Assembly (NCBI GenBank): GCA_017517605.1
Contig: JAFWYQ010000012.1
Span: 1 to 64,000 of the forward strand
Source of the DNA: Bacteroidaceae bacterium
GTDB taxonomy: Bacteria > Bacteroidota > Bacteroidia > Bacteroidales > Bacteroidaceae
DNA: 64,000 nt
Reading direction: 5' to 3'
The translations under genes were made by a program, and so were the position numbers. Position 1 is the first letter of the stretch; each line of letters starts with the position of its first letter. Below are positions 24,739 through 33,900 of the stretch, one piece after another. Under the pieces are notes generated by a model. It had not been told where the DNA came from. It was given only the letters and a program-made list of their open reading frames with translations, and made no database searches.

Positions 24739-25389
24739 ATGATAACACTTCAAGGAATCACCAAGAGCTTCGGCTCATTGCAAGTATTGAAAGGCATCGA
24801 CCTCACCATCGGGAAAGGCGAGGTGGTAAGCATAGTGGGGCCCAGCGGCGCAGGCAAGACCACGCTGCTACAGATAATGGGCACATTGGACAAGGCCGAC
24901 ACCGGCACTGTCACCATCGACGGTGTGGAGGTGAACAGGCTGGGCGAACGCAAGCTGTCTGCCTTCCGCAACCTCCATATCGGATTTGTCTTCCAGTTTC
25001 ACCAACTGCTGCCCGAATTTACGGCATTGGAGAATGTGATGATTCCCGCACTGATTGCCGGAACCTCGTCCAAAGAAGCCGAAAAGCGAGCCAAAGAGAT
25101 GCTGGAACTGCTCGGACTGGCCGACCGTGCCGACCACAAACCCAACGAACTGTCAGGTGGAGAGAAACAGCGTGTAGCCGTGACACGTGCCCTCATCAAC
25201 CGCCCGTCGGTCATCTTTGCCGACGAGCCTTCGGGCAGTCTCGACACCAAGAACAAGGAGGAGCTGCACCGCCTCTTCTTCGAGCTTCGCGACAAATTGC
25301 AACAGACCTTCGTCATCGTCACCCACGACGAAGGGTTGGCCTCGCTCACCGACCGCACCATCCACATGGTAGATGGGTTGATTAGGTAA
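24739..25389 (+). CDS. ABC transporter ATP-binding protein, LolD-like
   Basis: The 216-residue ATPase has Walker [12 protein letters not shown] (~34-44), Q-loop [19 protein letters not shown], signature [15 protein letters not shown], Walker [13 protein letters not shown] and an H-loop THDE. The '[16 protein letters not shown]' wording and the length are typical of LolD, the lipoprotein-releasing ATPase, or of MacB-type ATPases. No permease gene is adjacent, so the partner must be elsewhere. The LolD assignment is by family resemblance. Confidence 0.88.
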   Translation: MITLQGITKSFGSLQVLKGIDLTIGKGEVVSIVGPSGAGKTTLLQIMGTLDKADTGTVTIDGVEVNRLGERKLSAFRNLHIGFVFQFHQLLPEFTALENVMIPALIAGTSSKEAEKRAKEMLELLGLADRADHKPNELSGGEKQRVAVTRALINRPSVIFADEPSGSLDTKNKEELHRLFFELRDKLQQTFVIVTHDEGLASLTDRTIHMVDGLIR

Positions 25390-26278
25390 AAGAATATTCA
25401 AGGTTCAAGGGTTGTTTTTTAGGCACGGATGACACGGATAACACGGTTGGTTTTGGAACACAGAGACACAAAGACACAGAGTTTTTTTTATTTTTATGGA
25501 AAGGAACAGCTCTGTGTCTTTGTGTCTCTGCTTTCCAAATAATTTATTTCACTGAATAGTTACGAAGAAGGTCGAAGGTTGACTATGGCTATTGTCTTTT
25601 TCCTTTACATCCATTGGTAATAATTCCCACTTTTCTATTTCATTTCTATTTCACCAAAGGGCAACACCTCGTAACGGATAGTTTTTTGTATATATATACA
25701 ATGTACAAGGGCCGGGAGGCTGAAAGCAGGAAGTGCGTGTGCACACGTGCCGCCGACTGTGTGCACACACTCGACGGAGTTTCTTCAGACACTCTGCTAT
25801 AGGTTGTGCACACGGTCAATAGAGGTTGTGCACACGGACAGGGGGGAATGTGAGTGAAAACTGGTGAAATGCATAATCATACAATCCTTCTGCATAAATA
25901 TGCAAAACTGACCGCACGAGAGTCGCGTATATGGGCGCAACTTTTCTTTCGGACGAAAATAGACGATTTTTCGGAGAACAAGTAAATCATTGAATGTCAA
26001 CTAATAGACAAGCGCACCTCATCTCAGGGCTGAGGTTGGTTCATCCCTTAGATGAAGAAGGACGACAGACAACATTTTTCGATTTCTTGACAAGAAAAAA
26101 GCAAAATTCTTGACAGAAGAGGACGTTCCCCTCCAACTTCCCCAAAGGGAGAGAGAGCAAACTATAATGAAGAGTGATTCATTGAGACATTAAGATGTTG
26201 AGACGAATAAGCAGGTAAAGTTTGTCCAACTGAGGAAAAAGCACTACATTTGTCCGAAAAAACCATTATCAGACAATT
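25390..26278. repeat. 889-base gap with an inverted repeat and four spaced TGTGCACA palindromes
   Basis: Bases 25454-25563 are an inverted repeat (GGAACACAGAGACACAAAG / CTTTGTGTCTCTGCTTTCC) ending in GAATAGTTAC, related to 21364-21516. Bases 25737-25835 hold four copies of the palindrome TGTGCACA, centred at 25741.5, 25763.5, 25808.5 and 25830.5. An ACCTCA/TGAGGT hairpin is near 26016-26036. No open frame here looks coding. The next gene's promoter is at 26221-26252. Confidence 0.75.
26221..26252 (+). promoter_or_regulatory. Predicted promoter of the 2-hydroxyacid dehydrogenase gene
   Basis: TTTG (26221-26224), 20 bases, then TACATTTG (26245-26252). This fits the Bacteroides consensus and lies 26 bases before the ATG at 26279. 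Confidence 0.65.
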
Positions 26279-27169
26279 ATGTTCAAGAAACTTGTGGCCA
26301 TAGAGCCTATCAGCCTGATTCCCTCGGCCGAGGAGAGGCTGCACGACTTCGCCCATGAAGTTGTACTTTACAATGACATTCCCGCCAACGGCGATGAGAT
26401 AGTGAAACGCATCGGTGATGCAGATGCCGTATTGCTGAGTTACACTTCGACCCTGACGGCTGACATCCTGTCACAATGCCCACACATCGTATATATAGGT
26501 ATGTGCTGCTCGCTCTATTCACCCGAGAGCGCCAACGTGGATATCCGCTGTGCCAACGCGCACGGCATCACCGTGACCGGCATACGCGACTATGGCGACG
26601 AGGGTGTGGTGGAATATGTGGTGAGCGAACTGGTGCGCCTGATGCACGGATTCGGTCAACCGGCCTGGCAAGGTGCACCGCGCGAGATTACGGGACTGAA
26701 GGTGGGTATCGTAGGCTTGGGTAAATCGGGCGGCATGATAGCCGATGCGATGAAGTTCTTCGGTGCCGACATCGCCTACTTTGCCCGTAGCGAGAAGGCT
26801 GCCGCCACCGAAAAGGGATACCGCTATATGCCCCTTGGCGACTTGGTGGAGTGGAGCGACATCGTCTGCTGCTGTCTGAACAAGAACACCGTGTTACTGC
26901 ACGACGAGGAGTTCCGCCGCATGGGGCATCACAAGGTGCTGTTCAACACAGGACTTTCGCCCGCATGGGACGAAGCACCCTTCCTGCAATGGCTCTCCGA
27001 CGAGCGGAACATCTGCTATTGCGACACACTGGGTGCACTGGGCGGAGCACACCTGACAGGCCATCCGCGGGTGCGTTGCATGAACGTATCTACCGGCCGT
27101 ACCATCCAGGCCTTTGACCGATTGAGTGAAAAGGTGTTGGCAAACATCGCCAACTATTTGGGTAAGTAA
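26279..27169 (+). CDS. D-isomer-specific 2-hydroxyacid dehydrogenase family protein
   Basis: The 296-residue protein has the NAD-binding half of D-2-hydroxyacid dehydrogenases: VGIVGLGKSGGMIADAMKFFGADIAYF (glycine loop ~143-150), then WSDIVCCCLNKNTVLL. The N-terminal half follows the flanking-domain pattern (DADAVLLSYTSTLTADIL, HIVYIGMCCSLY). The catalytic region is odd: the usual R...E...H run is not obvious, and NTGLSPAWDEAPFLQWL replaces the common 'N.aRG..vde..L' block. It is short for the family (~310-330). Substrate unknown; some relatives act in serine or cofactor pathways, others are enzymatically silent. Confidence 0.75.
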   Translation: MFKKLVAIEPISLIPSAEERLHDFAHEVVLYNDIPANGDEIVKRIGDADAVLLSYTSTLTADILSQCPHIVYIGMCCSLYSPESANVDIRCANAHGITVTGIRDYGDEGVVEYVVSELVRLMHGFGQPAWQGAPREITGLKVGIVGLGKSGGMIADAMKFFGADIAYFARSEKAAATEKGYRYMPLGDLVEWSDIVCCCLNKNTVLLHDEEFRRMGHHKVLFNTGLSPAWDEAPFLQWLSDERNICYCDTLGALGGAHLTGHPRVRCMNVSTGRTIQAFDRLSEKVLANIANYLGK

Positions 27170-27188
27170 CAGAAAAGAAGTACTTTTG
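27157..27188 (+). promoter_or_regulatory. Predicted promoter of the yicC gene
   Basis: TTTG (27157-27160), 20 bases, then TACTTTTG (27181-27188). The -33 box overlaps the end of the preceding gene. The ATG of yicC follows at 27220. Confidence 0.65.
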
Positions 27189-27219
27189 CACCGAAATTCA
27201 AAAAAAGAGAGATACGATT

Positions 27220-28092
27220 ATGATACAATCAATGACTGGCTACGGCAAAGCAGTGGCCACCTACGGCGACAAGAAGATATTTGCCGAGATACGTTCGCTC
27301 AACAGCAAGGCGCTGGACTTGAGTTCGCGCATCGCCCCACTATACCGCGAAAAGGAGATGGAAATACGTGCCATTATCAGCAAGGCATTGGAACGTGGAA
27401 AGGTGGACTTCAACCTGTGGATTGAGAAGGAGGCCAACGAAGCGGCCACACCCATCAACGGTGCCCTCGTAGCCAACTACTATGCACAGATAAAGGACAT
27501 TGCCGAGCAGTACGGCATTCCCCAACCCGAAGAGTGGTTCACGACCCTGTTGCGTATGCCCGACGTGATGACCCGCGTAGAGGTGCAGGAGCTGAGTGAG
27601 GAGGAATGGACCGTAGTACGCAACGCTGTAGAAGAATCAGTGAATCAATTGGTGGACTTCCGCAAACAGGAGGGCGAAGCCTTGGCACGCAAGTTCAACG
27701 AGAAGTTGGACAACATCGCTGCCCTGATGAAGGAGATTGAACCGTACGAAGCAGAGCGCGTACAGAAAATTCGCGAACGTATTGTGGAGGGGCTCTCCAA
27801 ACTTCCCGTAGAGTACGACAAGAACCGTCTGGAGCAGGAACTCATCTACTACATCGAGAAGCTGGACATCAACGAAGAGAAACAGCGTCTGACCAACCAC
27901 CTGGCCTACTTCCGCCAGACCATGAACGAAGGACAGGGACAGGGCAAGAAGTTGGGATTCATTGCCCAAGAGATGGGTCGCGAAATCAACACCACAGGCA
28001 GCAAGAGCAACCAAGCCGAAATGCAGAACATTGTGGTGAAGATGAAGGACGAACTGGAACAGATAAAGGAACAGGTGTTGAATGTAATGTAA
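27220..28092 (+). CDS. yicC: YicC-family endoribonuclease
   Basis: The 290-residue protein shows the YicC N-terminal signature MIQSMTGYGKA, EIRSLNSKALDLSSR and ALERGKVDFNLW. The C-terminal DUF1732 block follows (EQELIYYIEKLDINEEKQRL, HLAYFRQTMNEG, GKKLGFIAQEMGREINT, GSKSNQAEMQNIVVKMKDEL). Family members are metal-dependent RNases linked to stationary-phase survival and sRNA turnover. The gene precedes gmk here, a pairing common in many bacteria. Confidence 0.93.
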   Translation: MIQSMTGYGKAVATYGDKKIFAEIRSLNSKALDLSSRIAPLYREKEMEIRAIISKALERGKVDFNLWIEKEANEAATPINGALVANYYAQIKDIAEQYGIPQPEEWFTTLLRMPDVMTRVEVQELSEEEWTVVRNAVEESVNQLVDFRKQEGEALARKFNEKLDNIAALMKEIEPYEAERVQKIRERIVEGLSKLPVEYDKNRLEQELIYYIEKLDINEEKQRLTNHLAYFRQTMNEGQGQGKKLGFIAQEMGREINTTGSKSNQAEMQNIVVKMKDELEQIKEQVLNVM

Positions 28093-28232
28093 AAGAGTTG
28101 ACGAGGGAACAAGTTGACGAGTTGACAAGGGGATATAGTACAGAAAAGCCTCGTCAACTTGTCAACTCGTCAACTTGTCAACTAAAAAGCCTCCTCGTCA
28201 ACTTGTCAACTTATTAACTCGTCAACTATAAA
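28093..28232. repeat. TTGACGAG/CTCGTCAA inverted array between yicC and gmk
   Basis: Units AGTTGACGAG and GTTGACAAG (28098-28130) are mirrored by CTCGTCAACTTGTCAACT units (28149-28182 and 28195-28225). It is the same family as the element inside the gene at 16900-18774. Confidence 0.8.
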
Positions 28233-28233
28233 T

Positions 28234-28797
28234 ATGAACAAACTGATCATCTTCTCCGCCCCTTCAGGTTCGGGCAAATCGACCATCATCAATTATCTGC
28301 TGGAGCAGGACTTGCATCTGGCATTCTCCATCTCGGCCACCAGCCGTCCGCCACGCGGACAGGAGCAACACGGAGTGGAATACTTCTTCCTCAGCCCCGA
28401 GGAGTTCAAGGAACGTATCGCCAACGATGAGTTCTTGGAGTACGAAGAGGTATATCAAGACCGTTTCTACGGCACATTGAAGTCGCAAGTGGAGAACCAA
28501 TTGAATGCAGGGCAGAACGTAGTGTTCGACGTGGATGTAGTGGGCGGATGCAACATCAAGCAGTTCTACGGCGACCGTGCCCTCTCCGTCTTCATCCAAC
28601 CGCCAAGCATCGAGGAGTTGCGCAAGCGCCTGGAAGGACGTGGAACGGATGCTCCTGAGGTTATCGAAAGCCGCATTGCCAAAGCGGAATACGAGCTGAG
28701 TTTCGCTCCTAAGTTCGACGTGGTTATCGTCAACGACGACTTGGAGACAGCTAAAGCAGAGGCATTGCGGGTGATACGGGAGTTCTTACAAAAATAG
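28234..28797 (+). CDS. gmk: Guanylate kinase
   Basis: The 187-residue enzyme phosphorylates GMP to GDP with ATP. P-loop SAPSGSGKSTI (8-18), GMP-binding SATSRPPRGQEQHGVEYFFLS (~35-55), EYEEVYQDRFYGTL (~70-83) and FDVDVVGG (~97-104) are all present. Length is normal for the family. The start codon follows the repeat array directly (ATG at 28234). Confidence 0.96.
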   Translation: MNKLIIFSAPSGSGKSTIINYLLEQDLHLAFSISATSRPPRGQEQHGVEYFFLSPEEFKERIANDEFLEYEEVYQDRFYGTLKSQVENQLNAGQNVVFDVDVVGGCNIKQFYGDRALSVFIQPPSIEELRKRLEGRGTDAPEVIESRIAKAEYELSFAPKFDVVIVNDDLETAKAEALRVIREFLQK

Positions 28798-28960
28798 CCG
28801 CCCTCAATCCCCCCGGAGGGGGGGCTTAAGAACCTCTCCCCAGCCCTCCCCAAAAGGGAGGGAGATAGAATGAATTGAACAAATAAACAGTAACAACTTA
28901 AAACATCCCCCCCAATACTCCCGGTCTTTGAATCCTCCCCTTCGGGGGGAGTTGAGGGGG
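28798..28960. repeat. CCCTCAATCCCCCC inverted repeat between gmk and nadD
   Basis: CCGCCCTCAATCCCCCCGG (28798-28816) is mirrored near 28936-28964 (CCTCCCCTTCGGGGGGAG...GAGGGGGC). A second CCCTCCCC/GGGAGGG pair lies inside. The same unit forms the 3' ends of the genes at 10264 (downstream) and 13486 (inside the coding end). Confidence 0.75.
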
Positions 28961-28968
28961 CTTAACCC

Positions 28969-29535
28969 ATGAACATCGGTATCTTCGGAGGTTCATTCAA
29001 CCCCATACACATCGGACATTTGGCATTGGCCAACTACCTTTGCGAATACGGCGAAGTGGACGAGGTGTGGTTCCTTGTGTCGCCTCACAATCCGCTGAAG
29101 GAACGTGGCGACCTGTGGCCGGACGATTTACGTCTAAAGCTGGTACAACTTGCCACCGAAGGGTACGACAAGTTCCGTGCATCGGACTTCGAGTTCCACC
29201 TGCCCCGTCCCAGCTATATGGTGAACACGTTGCGCGAACTGCATCGCACGTATCCCGAGCATACGTTTACCCTCATCATCGGAAGCGACAACTGGGAGGT
29301 GTTACCCCGTTGGTACAAATACGAGGAATTGTTAGCTGAAAACCATCTGCTCATCTATCCACGCCCCGGTTATCCCACAGACAAAGGTACACTGCCACCC
29401 AATGCCCGTATGGTAGACACCCCTTTGCTGGACATCAGCTCCACCTTTATCCGCCAAGCACTCAGAGAGGGAAAGGATGTGAGGTACTTTGTACCGAAAG
29501 AGATATACGAATACATTCAAAATTATCATTCATAA
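28969..29535 (+). CDS. nadD: Nicotinate-nucleotide adenylyltransferase
   Basis: This 188-residue enzyme of NAD synthesis joins ATP and nicotinate mononucleotide. It has the nucleotidyltransferase motif [15 protein letters not shown] (7-21), [13 protein letters not shown] (~33-45), [19 protein letters not shown] (~102-120) and the C-terminal [21 protein letters not shown]. Length is normal. It follows gmk after a repeat. Confidence 0.96.
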   Translation: MNIGIFGGSFNPIHIGHLALANYLCEYGEVDEVWFLVSPHNPLKERGDLWPDDLRLKLVQLATEGYDKFRASDFEFHLPRPSYMVNTLRELHRTYPEHTFTLIIGSDNWEVLPRWYKYEELLAENHLLIYPRPGYPTDKGTLPPNARMVDTPLLDISSTFIRQALREGKDVRYFVPKEIYEYIQNYHS

Positions 29536-29612
29536 AGGCACAAAGACACTCTTCCAATGAACACTCTGTGTCTTCGTGTCTCTGTGTTCTTCTTTTTTTA
29601 GAAAAAAGGAAT

Positions 29613-30359
29613 ATGAAAAAAGCTATCATCATCGGTGCCACCTCAGGCATCGGACGCGAAGTGGCCCGTCTGTTGGCCAAGGAAGGTTGGCAATTAGGCA
29701 TTGCCGGCCGCAGAGAAGAACTGTTACAATCGTTGCAAGCCGAATTTCCTGACGGACAGGTAAAATACACTGCGCTGGACGTGACAGACGCGGATGCTCC
29801 CACCCGTCTGCAAACATTGGTGAACGAATTGGGTGGCATGGATCTCTATTTCCATAGCAGTGGTATAGGCTCTCAGAATGCGAATCTTGAACCCGAGATA
29901 GAAATACGCACTGCCCGCACCAACGGTGAGGGGTTTGTGCGCATGGTCACTTGGGCATTCAATTACCTCAAGGCACATGCCACCCGTGAGAACCGCGGAC
30001 ACATCGCCGTCATCAGCTCCATTGCCGGCACCAAGGGTATCGGCATAGCCCCTGCCTACTCGGCCACCAAGCGATTCCAAAATTGCTATATCCAAGCACT
30101 CACCCAATTGGCACACATCCAGAAGTTGCCCATCAGCTTTACCGACATCCGTCCCGGTTTCGTAGCCACCGACCTGCTACGCGATGCACACTACCCCATG
30201 CTGATGAAAGCCGAACCTGTAGCACGCGAGATTGTATATGCCCTGAAACATCGCAAACGCATCCGCATCATCGACTGGCGCTACCGCCTGCTCGTCTTCG
30301 TGTGGAGGCTTATCCCCCGCCCCATTTGGGAACGGCTGAAGATAACAAAGGGGAAATAA
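29613..30359 (+). CDS. Short-chain dehydrogenase/reductase
   Basis: The product is 248 residues starting MKKAIIIGATSGIG. The cofactor loop is GATSGIGREVA (8-18), an SSIAGTKGIG segment supplies the catalytic Ser, and PAYSATKRF is the YxxxK pair. This is a classical SDR with NAD(P)H specificity not determined; the Arg after the second strand (AGRREELL) hints at NADPH. Substrate unknown. The upstream in-frame codons come from an ACACTCTGTGTCTTCGTGTC repeat (29540-29600). Confidence 0.9.
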   Translation: MKKAIIIGATSGIGREVARLLAKEGWQLGIAGRREELLQSLQAEFPDGQVKYTALDVTDADAPTRLQTLVNELGGMDLYFHSSGIGSQNANLEPEIEIRTARTNGEGFVRMVTWAFNYLKAHATRENRGHIAVISSIAGTKGIGIAPAYSATKRFQNCYIQALTQLAHIQKLPISFTDIRPGFVATDLLRDAHYPMLMKAEPVAREIVYALKHRKRIRIIDWRYRLLVFVWRLIPRPIWERLKITKGK

Positions 30360-30412
30360 TTCCTATTTCTTAAATATTATAATAGGAAACCATTATTTAA
30401 AAGAACAAAATC

Positions 30413-30443
30413 TTGTTCAATTGCAGAAAGGACGTTACCTTTG
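30413..30443 (+). promoter_or_regulatory. Predicted promoter of the AraC-type regulator
   Basis: CTTG (TTG at 30413-30415), 20 bases, then TACCTTTG (30436-30443), 28 bases ahead of the ATG at 30472. Confidence 0.6.
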
Positions 30444-30471
30444 CCCCGTAAATCTGACAAAAACATACACT

Positions 30472-30936
30472 ATGGAAAAAGTTGAAATAGTGCTAATACC
30501 TGGCATTCAGGCGCCAACAGCCAAGAAAGGTGCAATTCCCACCAAGGGCTATGCCAAGGAGCGAAGGATGTCCGTGTTATATAATAAGGTAAAGCATTAT
30601 CTGGACGAAGAAAAAGTTTTCCTCAACCCAGATTTATCTTTGGCCAAGTTTAGTATAATAGTCGGCACGAATACTTCCTACCTCTCTGGAGCGGTGAACA
30701 GCGGTTTCGGTTGTAACATCAAGACATTGGTCAATCGTTATCGTATAGAGTATGCCAAGGAGTTGTTGGCTTCGCACAAGTGTAGTATCCACGAACTTCC
30801 CCGTCTCTGTGGATTCTCTTCTCGTAGTGCTTTCTATGTGGCGTTTCAGCGGGTAGAGGGAAAAAGTCCGATGGCATATCTGAAGAATGTGAATGCCTAC
30901 AAAAGCTATAATAATAAGCAGGAAACAAAACAGTAG
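30472..30936 (+). CDS. Short AraC-type helix-turn-helix protein
   Basis: The 154-residue protein starts at MEKVEIVLIPGIQ. After a short N-terminal stretch it consists of an AraC/XylS double helix-turn-helix (~40-145): LSLAKFSIIVGTNTSYLSGAVN, then INTKG-like linker residues, then IHELPRLCGFSSRSAFYVAFQRVEGKSP. It has no ligand-binding or receiver domain. Such stand-alone HTH proteins are common in Bacteroides. It lies 63 bases upstream of the large coiled-coil surface protein gene and is a plausible regulator of it, but this is inferred from position only. Confidence 0.82.
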   Translation: MEKVEIVLIPGIQAPTAKKGAIPTKGYAKERRMSVLYNKVKHYLDEEKVFLNPDLSLAKFSIIVGTNTSYLSGAVNSGFGCNIKTLVNRYRIEYAKELLASHKCSIHELPRLCGFSSRSAFYVAFQRVEGKSPMAYLKNVNAYKSYNNKQETKQ

Positions 30937-30999
30937 TAAGAGAGAAACTATATCTATTTTTAGTTATTTTTAAATTTATAAATTTAAATTTTTTTATTT

Positions 31000-33900
31000 A
31001 TGAACAAAAAATTTATTAGTGCAATCTTGTTTGGAGCACTGACTGTCGCTTCAACAAGTACATTTGTATCTTGTAAAGACTACGATGATGACATCGACCA
31101 GTTGCAGATGCAAATTGATCAGAATGCATCTTCTGCGGCCAGCGATCTTGCTGCCAAAGTTGCTGCATTGGAGTCTCAAATCAGCACCTTGAACTCTGCT
31201 AAGCAGGATTTGGCCAGCCAATTGGCTGCTGCTAAGACAGAGGCTGCCAATGCTGCCGCAGCTGCATTGGATGCCGCTAAGGGTGCACAGAGTGGAGCTG
31301 ATGCTGCCAACAAGGCTTTGGCTGAAGCTGCTGCTAAAGTGGCAGTGCTCGAAACCAAAGTCGCCAGCTTGGAAAGCGTCGTTGCCGACCTGCAGACAGC
31401 TAAGGCAAACCTGAATGCTCAGGTTTCTGACTTGCAGAGCCAGATGGCTGCCGTAAAAGCTGATACTAAAGCCAATGCTGATGCCATCGCTAAGGCTAAC
31501 GCTGAAATCTTGGCTAAGTACACCGAGTTGTCAGGTAAGATTACTGAGGTATCTGCTACTTTAGGAGCACGTATCGACGTTATTGATGCAGCCTTGAATA
31601 CCATCAAGGGGAACTATGTAACTAAGGACGAACTGAATGCCAAGGTTACAGAATTGGCTGCTGTGGATGCACAGTTGAATGCGCAGATTGCCACCAACCT
31701 CAAGTACATTGAGACTTTACAGGCAACAGTGAAGGAATTGGCCGCTAAGGATGCTGAATTGGCTGCTAAGATTGAGGCTGACTATGCTGACTTGTTGGGC
31801 AAAATCAACACCGTGGCTGCTGAGCAGGCTACAGCTTTGAAGGATATCCAGACTTGGAGAGATTCTGTTGCTGCCAATGCTGAAGAGATTGTTGCTATCA
31901 AAGAAGCTCTCGCTGGCAATGCGGATCAGAGTGCTTTGGACGAGTTGATGGTAAGTTTGGGAAATACTCAGGCTGACGTAATGAACATCACCGAAAGTTT
32001 GGCTCAGTTGAAGGGCGAAATCGCTGATCAGAAGAGTGAACTTGAGGACAAAATTGCTGCTGCTGAGAAGAATGCCAAGGATTATGCATACGACTTGATT
32101 CTGAAGTTGACAGACATCGTTAATGCTAACACTGGTAATATCGCAACAAATACTGATGCTATTGATGCTTTGCAGGCTGCTGTTGCTGATTTGTCAGATA
32201 TGGCCAATGGTCGTCTTGCAGATTTCATTACTTCTGCTGAGCAGGAAAGTGCACTTGCAGACCTTTATGATGGCATCTCTGCTGAGTTGGACAACTATGT
32301 TTCTATCGTTGACTTGAAGCGTCTGTATGCTGACCGTGAGGAAATAGATGCGCAATTGGCAACTTTGAACGAAGAATTGAACACTTGGAAGGCTGGCTTC
32401 GAGGAAGAATATGCAGCCATGAAGGAGGAATTGAAGGGTGATATTGACGCTCTGAAGAATCTGAATGCTGACCTCGTTACTTTGAAGAATGCAGTTGAAG
32501 TATTGCAAGAGAGAGTAAATGCCATCATCAACAGCGTACAAAGCGTGGTATTTGTTCCGCAGTACAAAAATAATAATTGGGATGTTCCCACTTCATTCTT
32601 GCCACAATATGCCTACAATGAAACTTCTACAGCTTGGGAGGCGACTACATCTTTGTATTTCACTTCTACAATCAAGTTCCGTGTACAGCCTACAGGTGTT
32701 GCTCAAAAATTGGCAGACGCTTGGATTGAGAACAAGGATCTCATCAATTTGGAATCAGCTGATGCTTTGATATCTATTAGTCGCGCAGCTCAACAATATA
32801 TGAGCGTAGAGGATGTAAAGGCAGAGGGAGATTATCTGTTGGTAAAAGCTAAGAATACTTGTGAAACAGGTGAAGACATCCCCACCACATTGGTGATTAC
32901 TAATGAGGTTAATGACTCAACTGTATTGGCCAAGACTTCTGATTACTTCAAAGTTCGTAACCTTAGTATCAATAGAATAAGTTACATAGGATTGTTTGCA
33001 GACACAGAAGGATTGAATGGACATGTAAGATACATTTCAGGAAATTTTGCGGTAGTAAACTATATAGCAGGTGTCGGTAATGTAACTATTCACAATACTT
33101 ATTTCGATGAATATCCTTACACGAAGTTCAGTACAAAGAATACTGCAGATAATTCGTATGATCTTCCAGAGGCTAACATCGTATTAGATGGTACTCCCTA
33201 TAGTGATAGCTATTTTGAGGTTACTGAGAATGGTGTTAAAGTTCTTCCTGCTGCCGATGGTACTGCTAATCCCGACGCTGTAGGTAAGAGCATCACGGTA
33301 GCTCTTGCTGATGCCGCATATGGACGTAACGCGAACGGTGATTACAATGTACGCTATAACGTCACTTACACCATTGCAAAAGATGTATGCGAATTGACTT
33401 ACACTATTCCTGCGTTCAATATCAAGTGGAATACTACTACTGCTAATGCTCAAAGAATTACCGTAGAGACTATCGCAGCTGAAGCTGACCAACTTGCAGC
33501 TTATAAGCAAACGGCTCAGGGAGTATTTGACATGTTGTTCAACGCTGTAGGTACAAGTTGTATAATCTCTGGCACGAATGGTTGCAGTGCAGCTTTGGTT
33601 GCAGAAACAGATGCCACTACCCAAGAAAAGTACATCACTGTAACTCCGATTATTGACATCAATACTGCAAACTATGTAGGTACGAAGAATGCCCTCACTC
33701 AGACATTTACTTTGGGTCAAAACCAAGAAATCGAGTTGACTATAAATGGAGAAATCAACCTCTCTATTCCTGAAGCAAAAGAGTTCTTCATCAAGCGTGA
33801 ACAGTATTGGGATGGCACAAACGATGTTAATGTACGTGTAAACTATAACGTTGCCGACTTGGATAAGAATGTTCCTTACGTCTACAACCTTGCAATGGAT

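Noticed and set aside
25614..25802. 62-codon open frame across the TGTGCACA sites
   Set aside because: It has no ribosome site, its composition follows the palindromes, and no homology is recognised.
25737..25835. Possible replication origin (DnaA boxes)
   Set aside because: TGTGCACA does not match the TTATCCACA-type box, and no dnaA, dnaN or gidA gene is near.
30937..30999. Invertible promoter before the coiled-coil surface gene
   Set aside because: Only an AT-rich self-complementary stretch (AAATTTATAAATTT) is seen, with no paired inverted repeats flanking a promoter.
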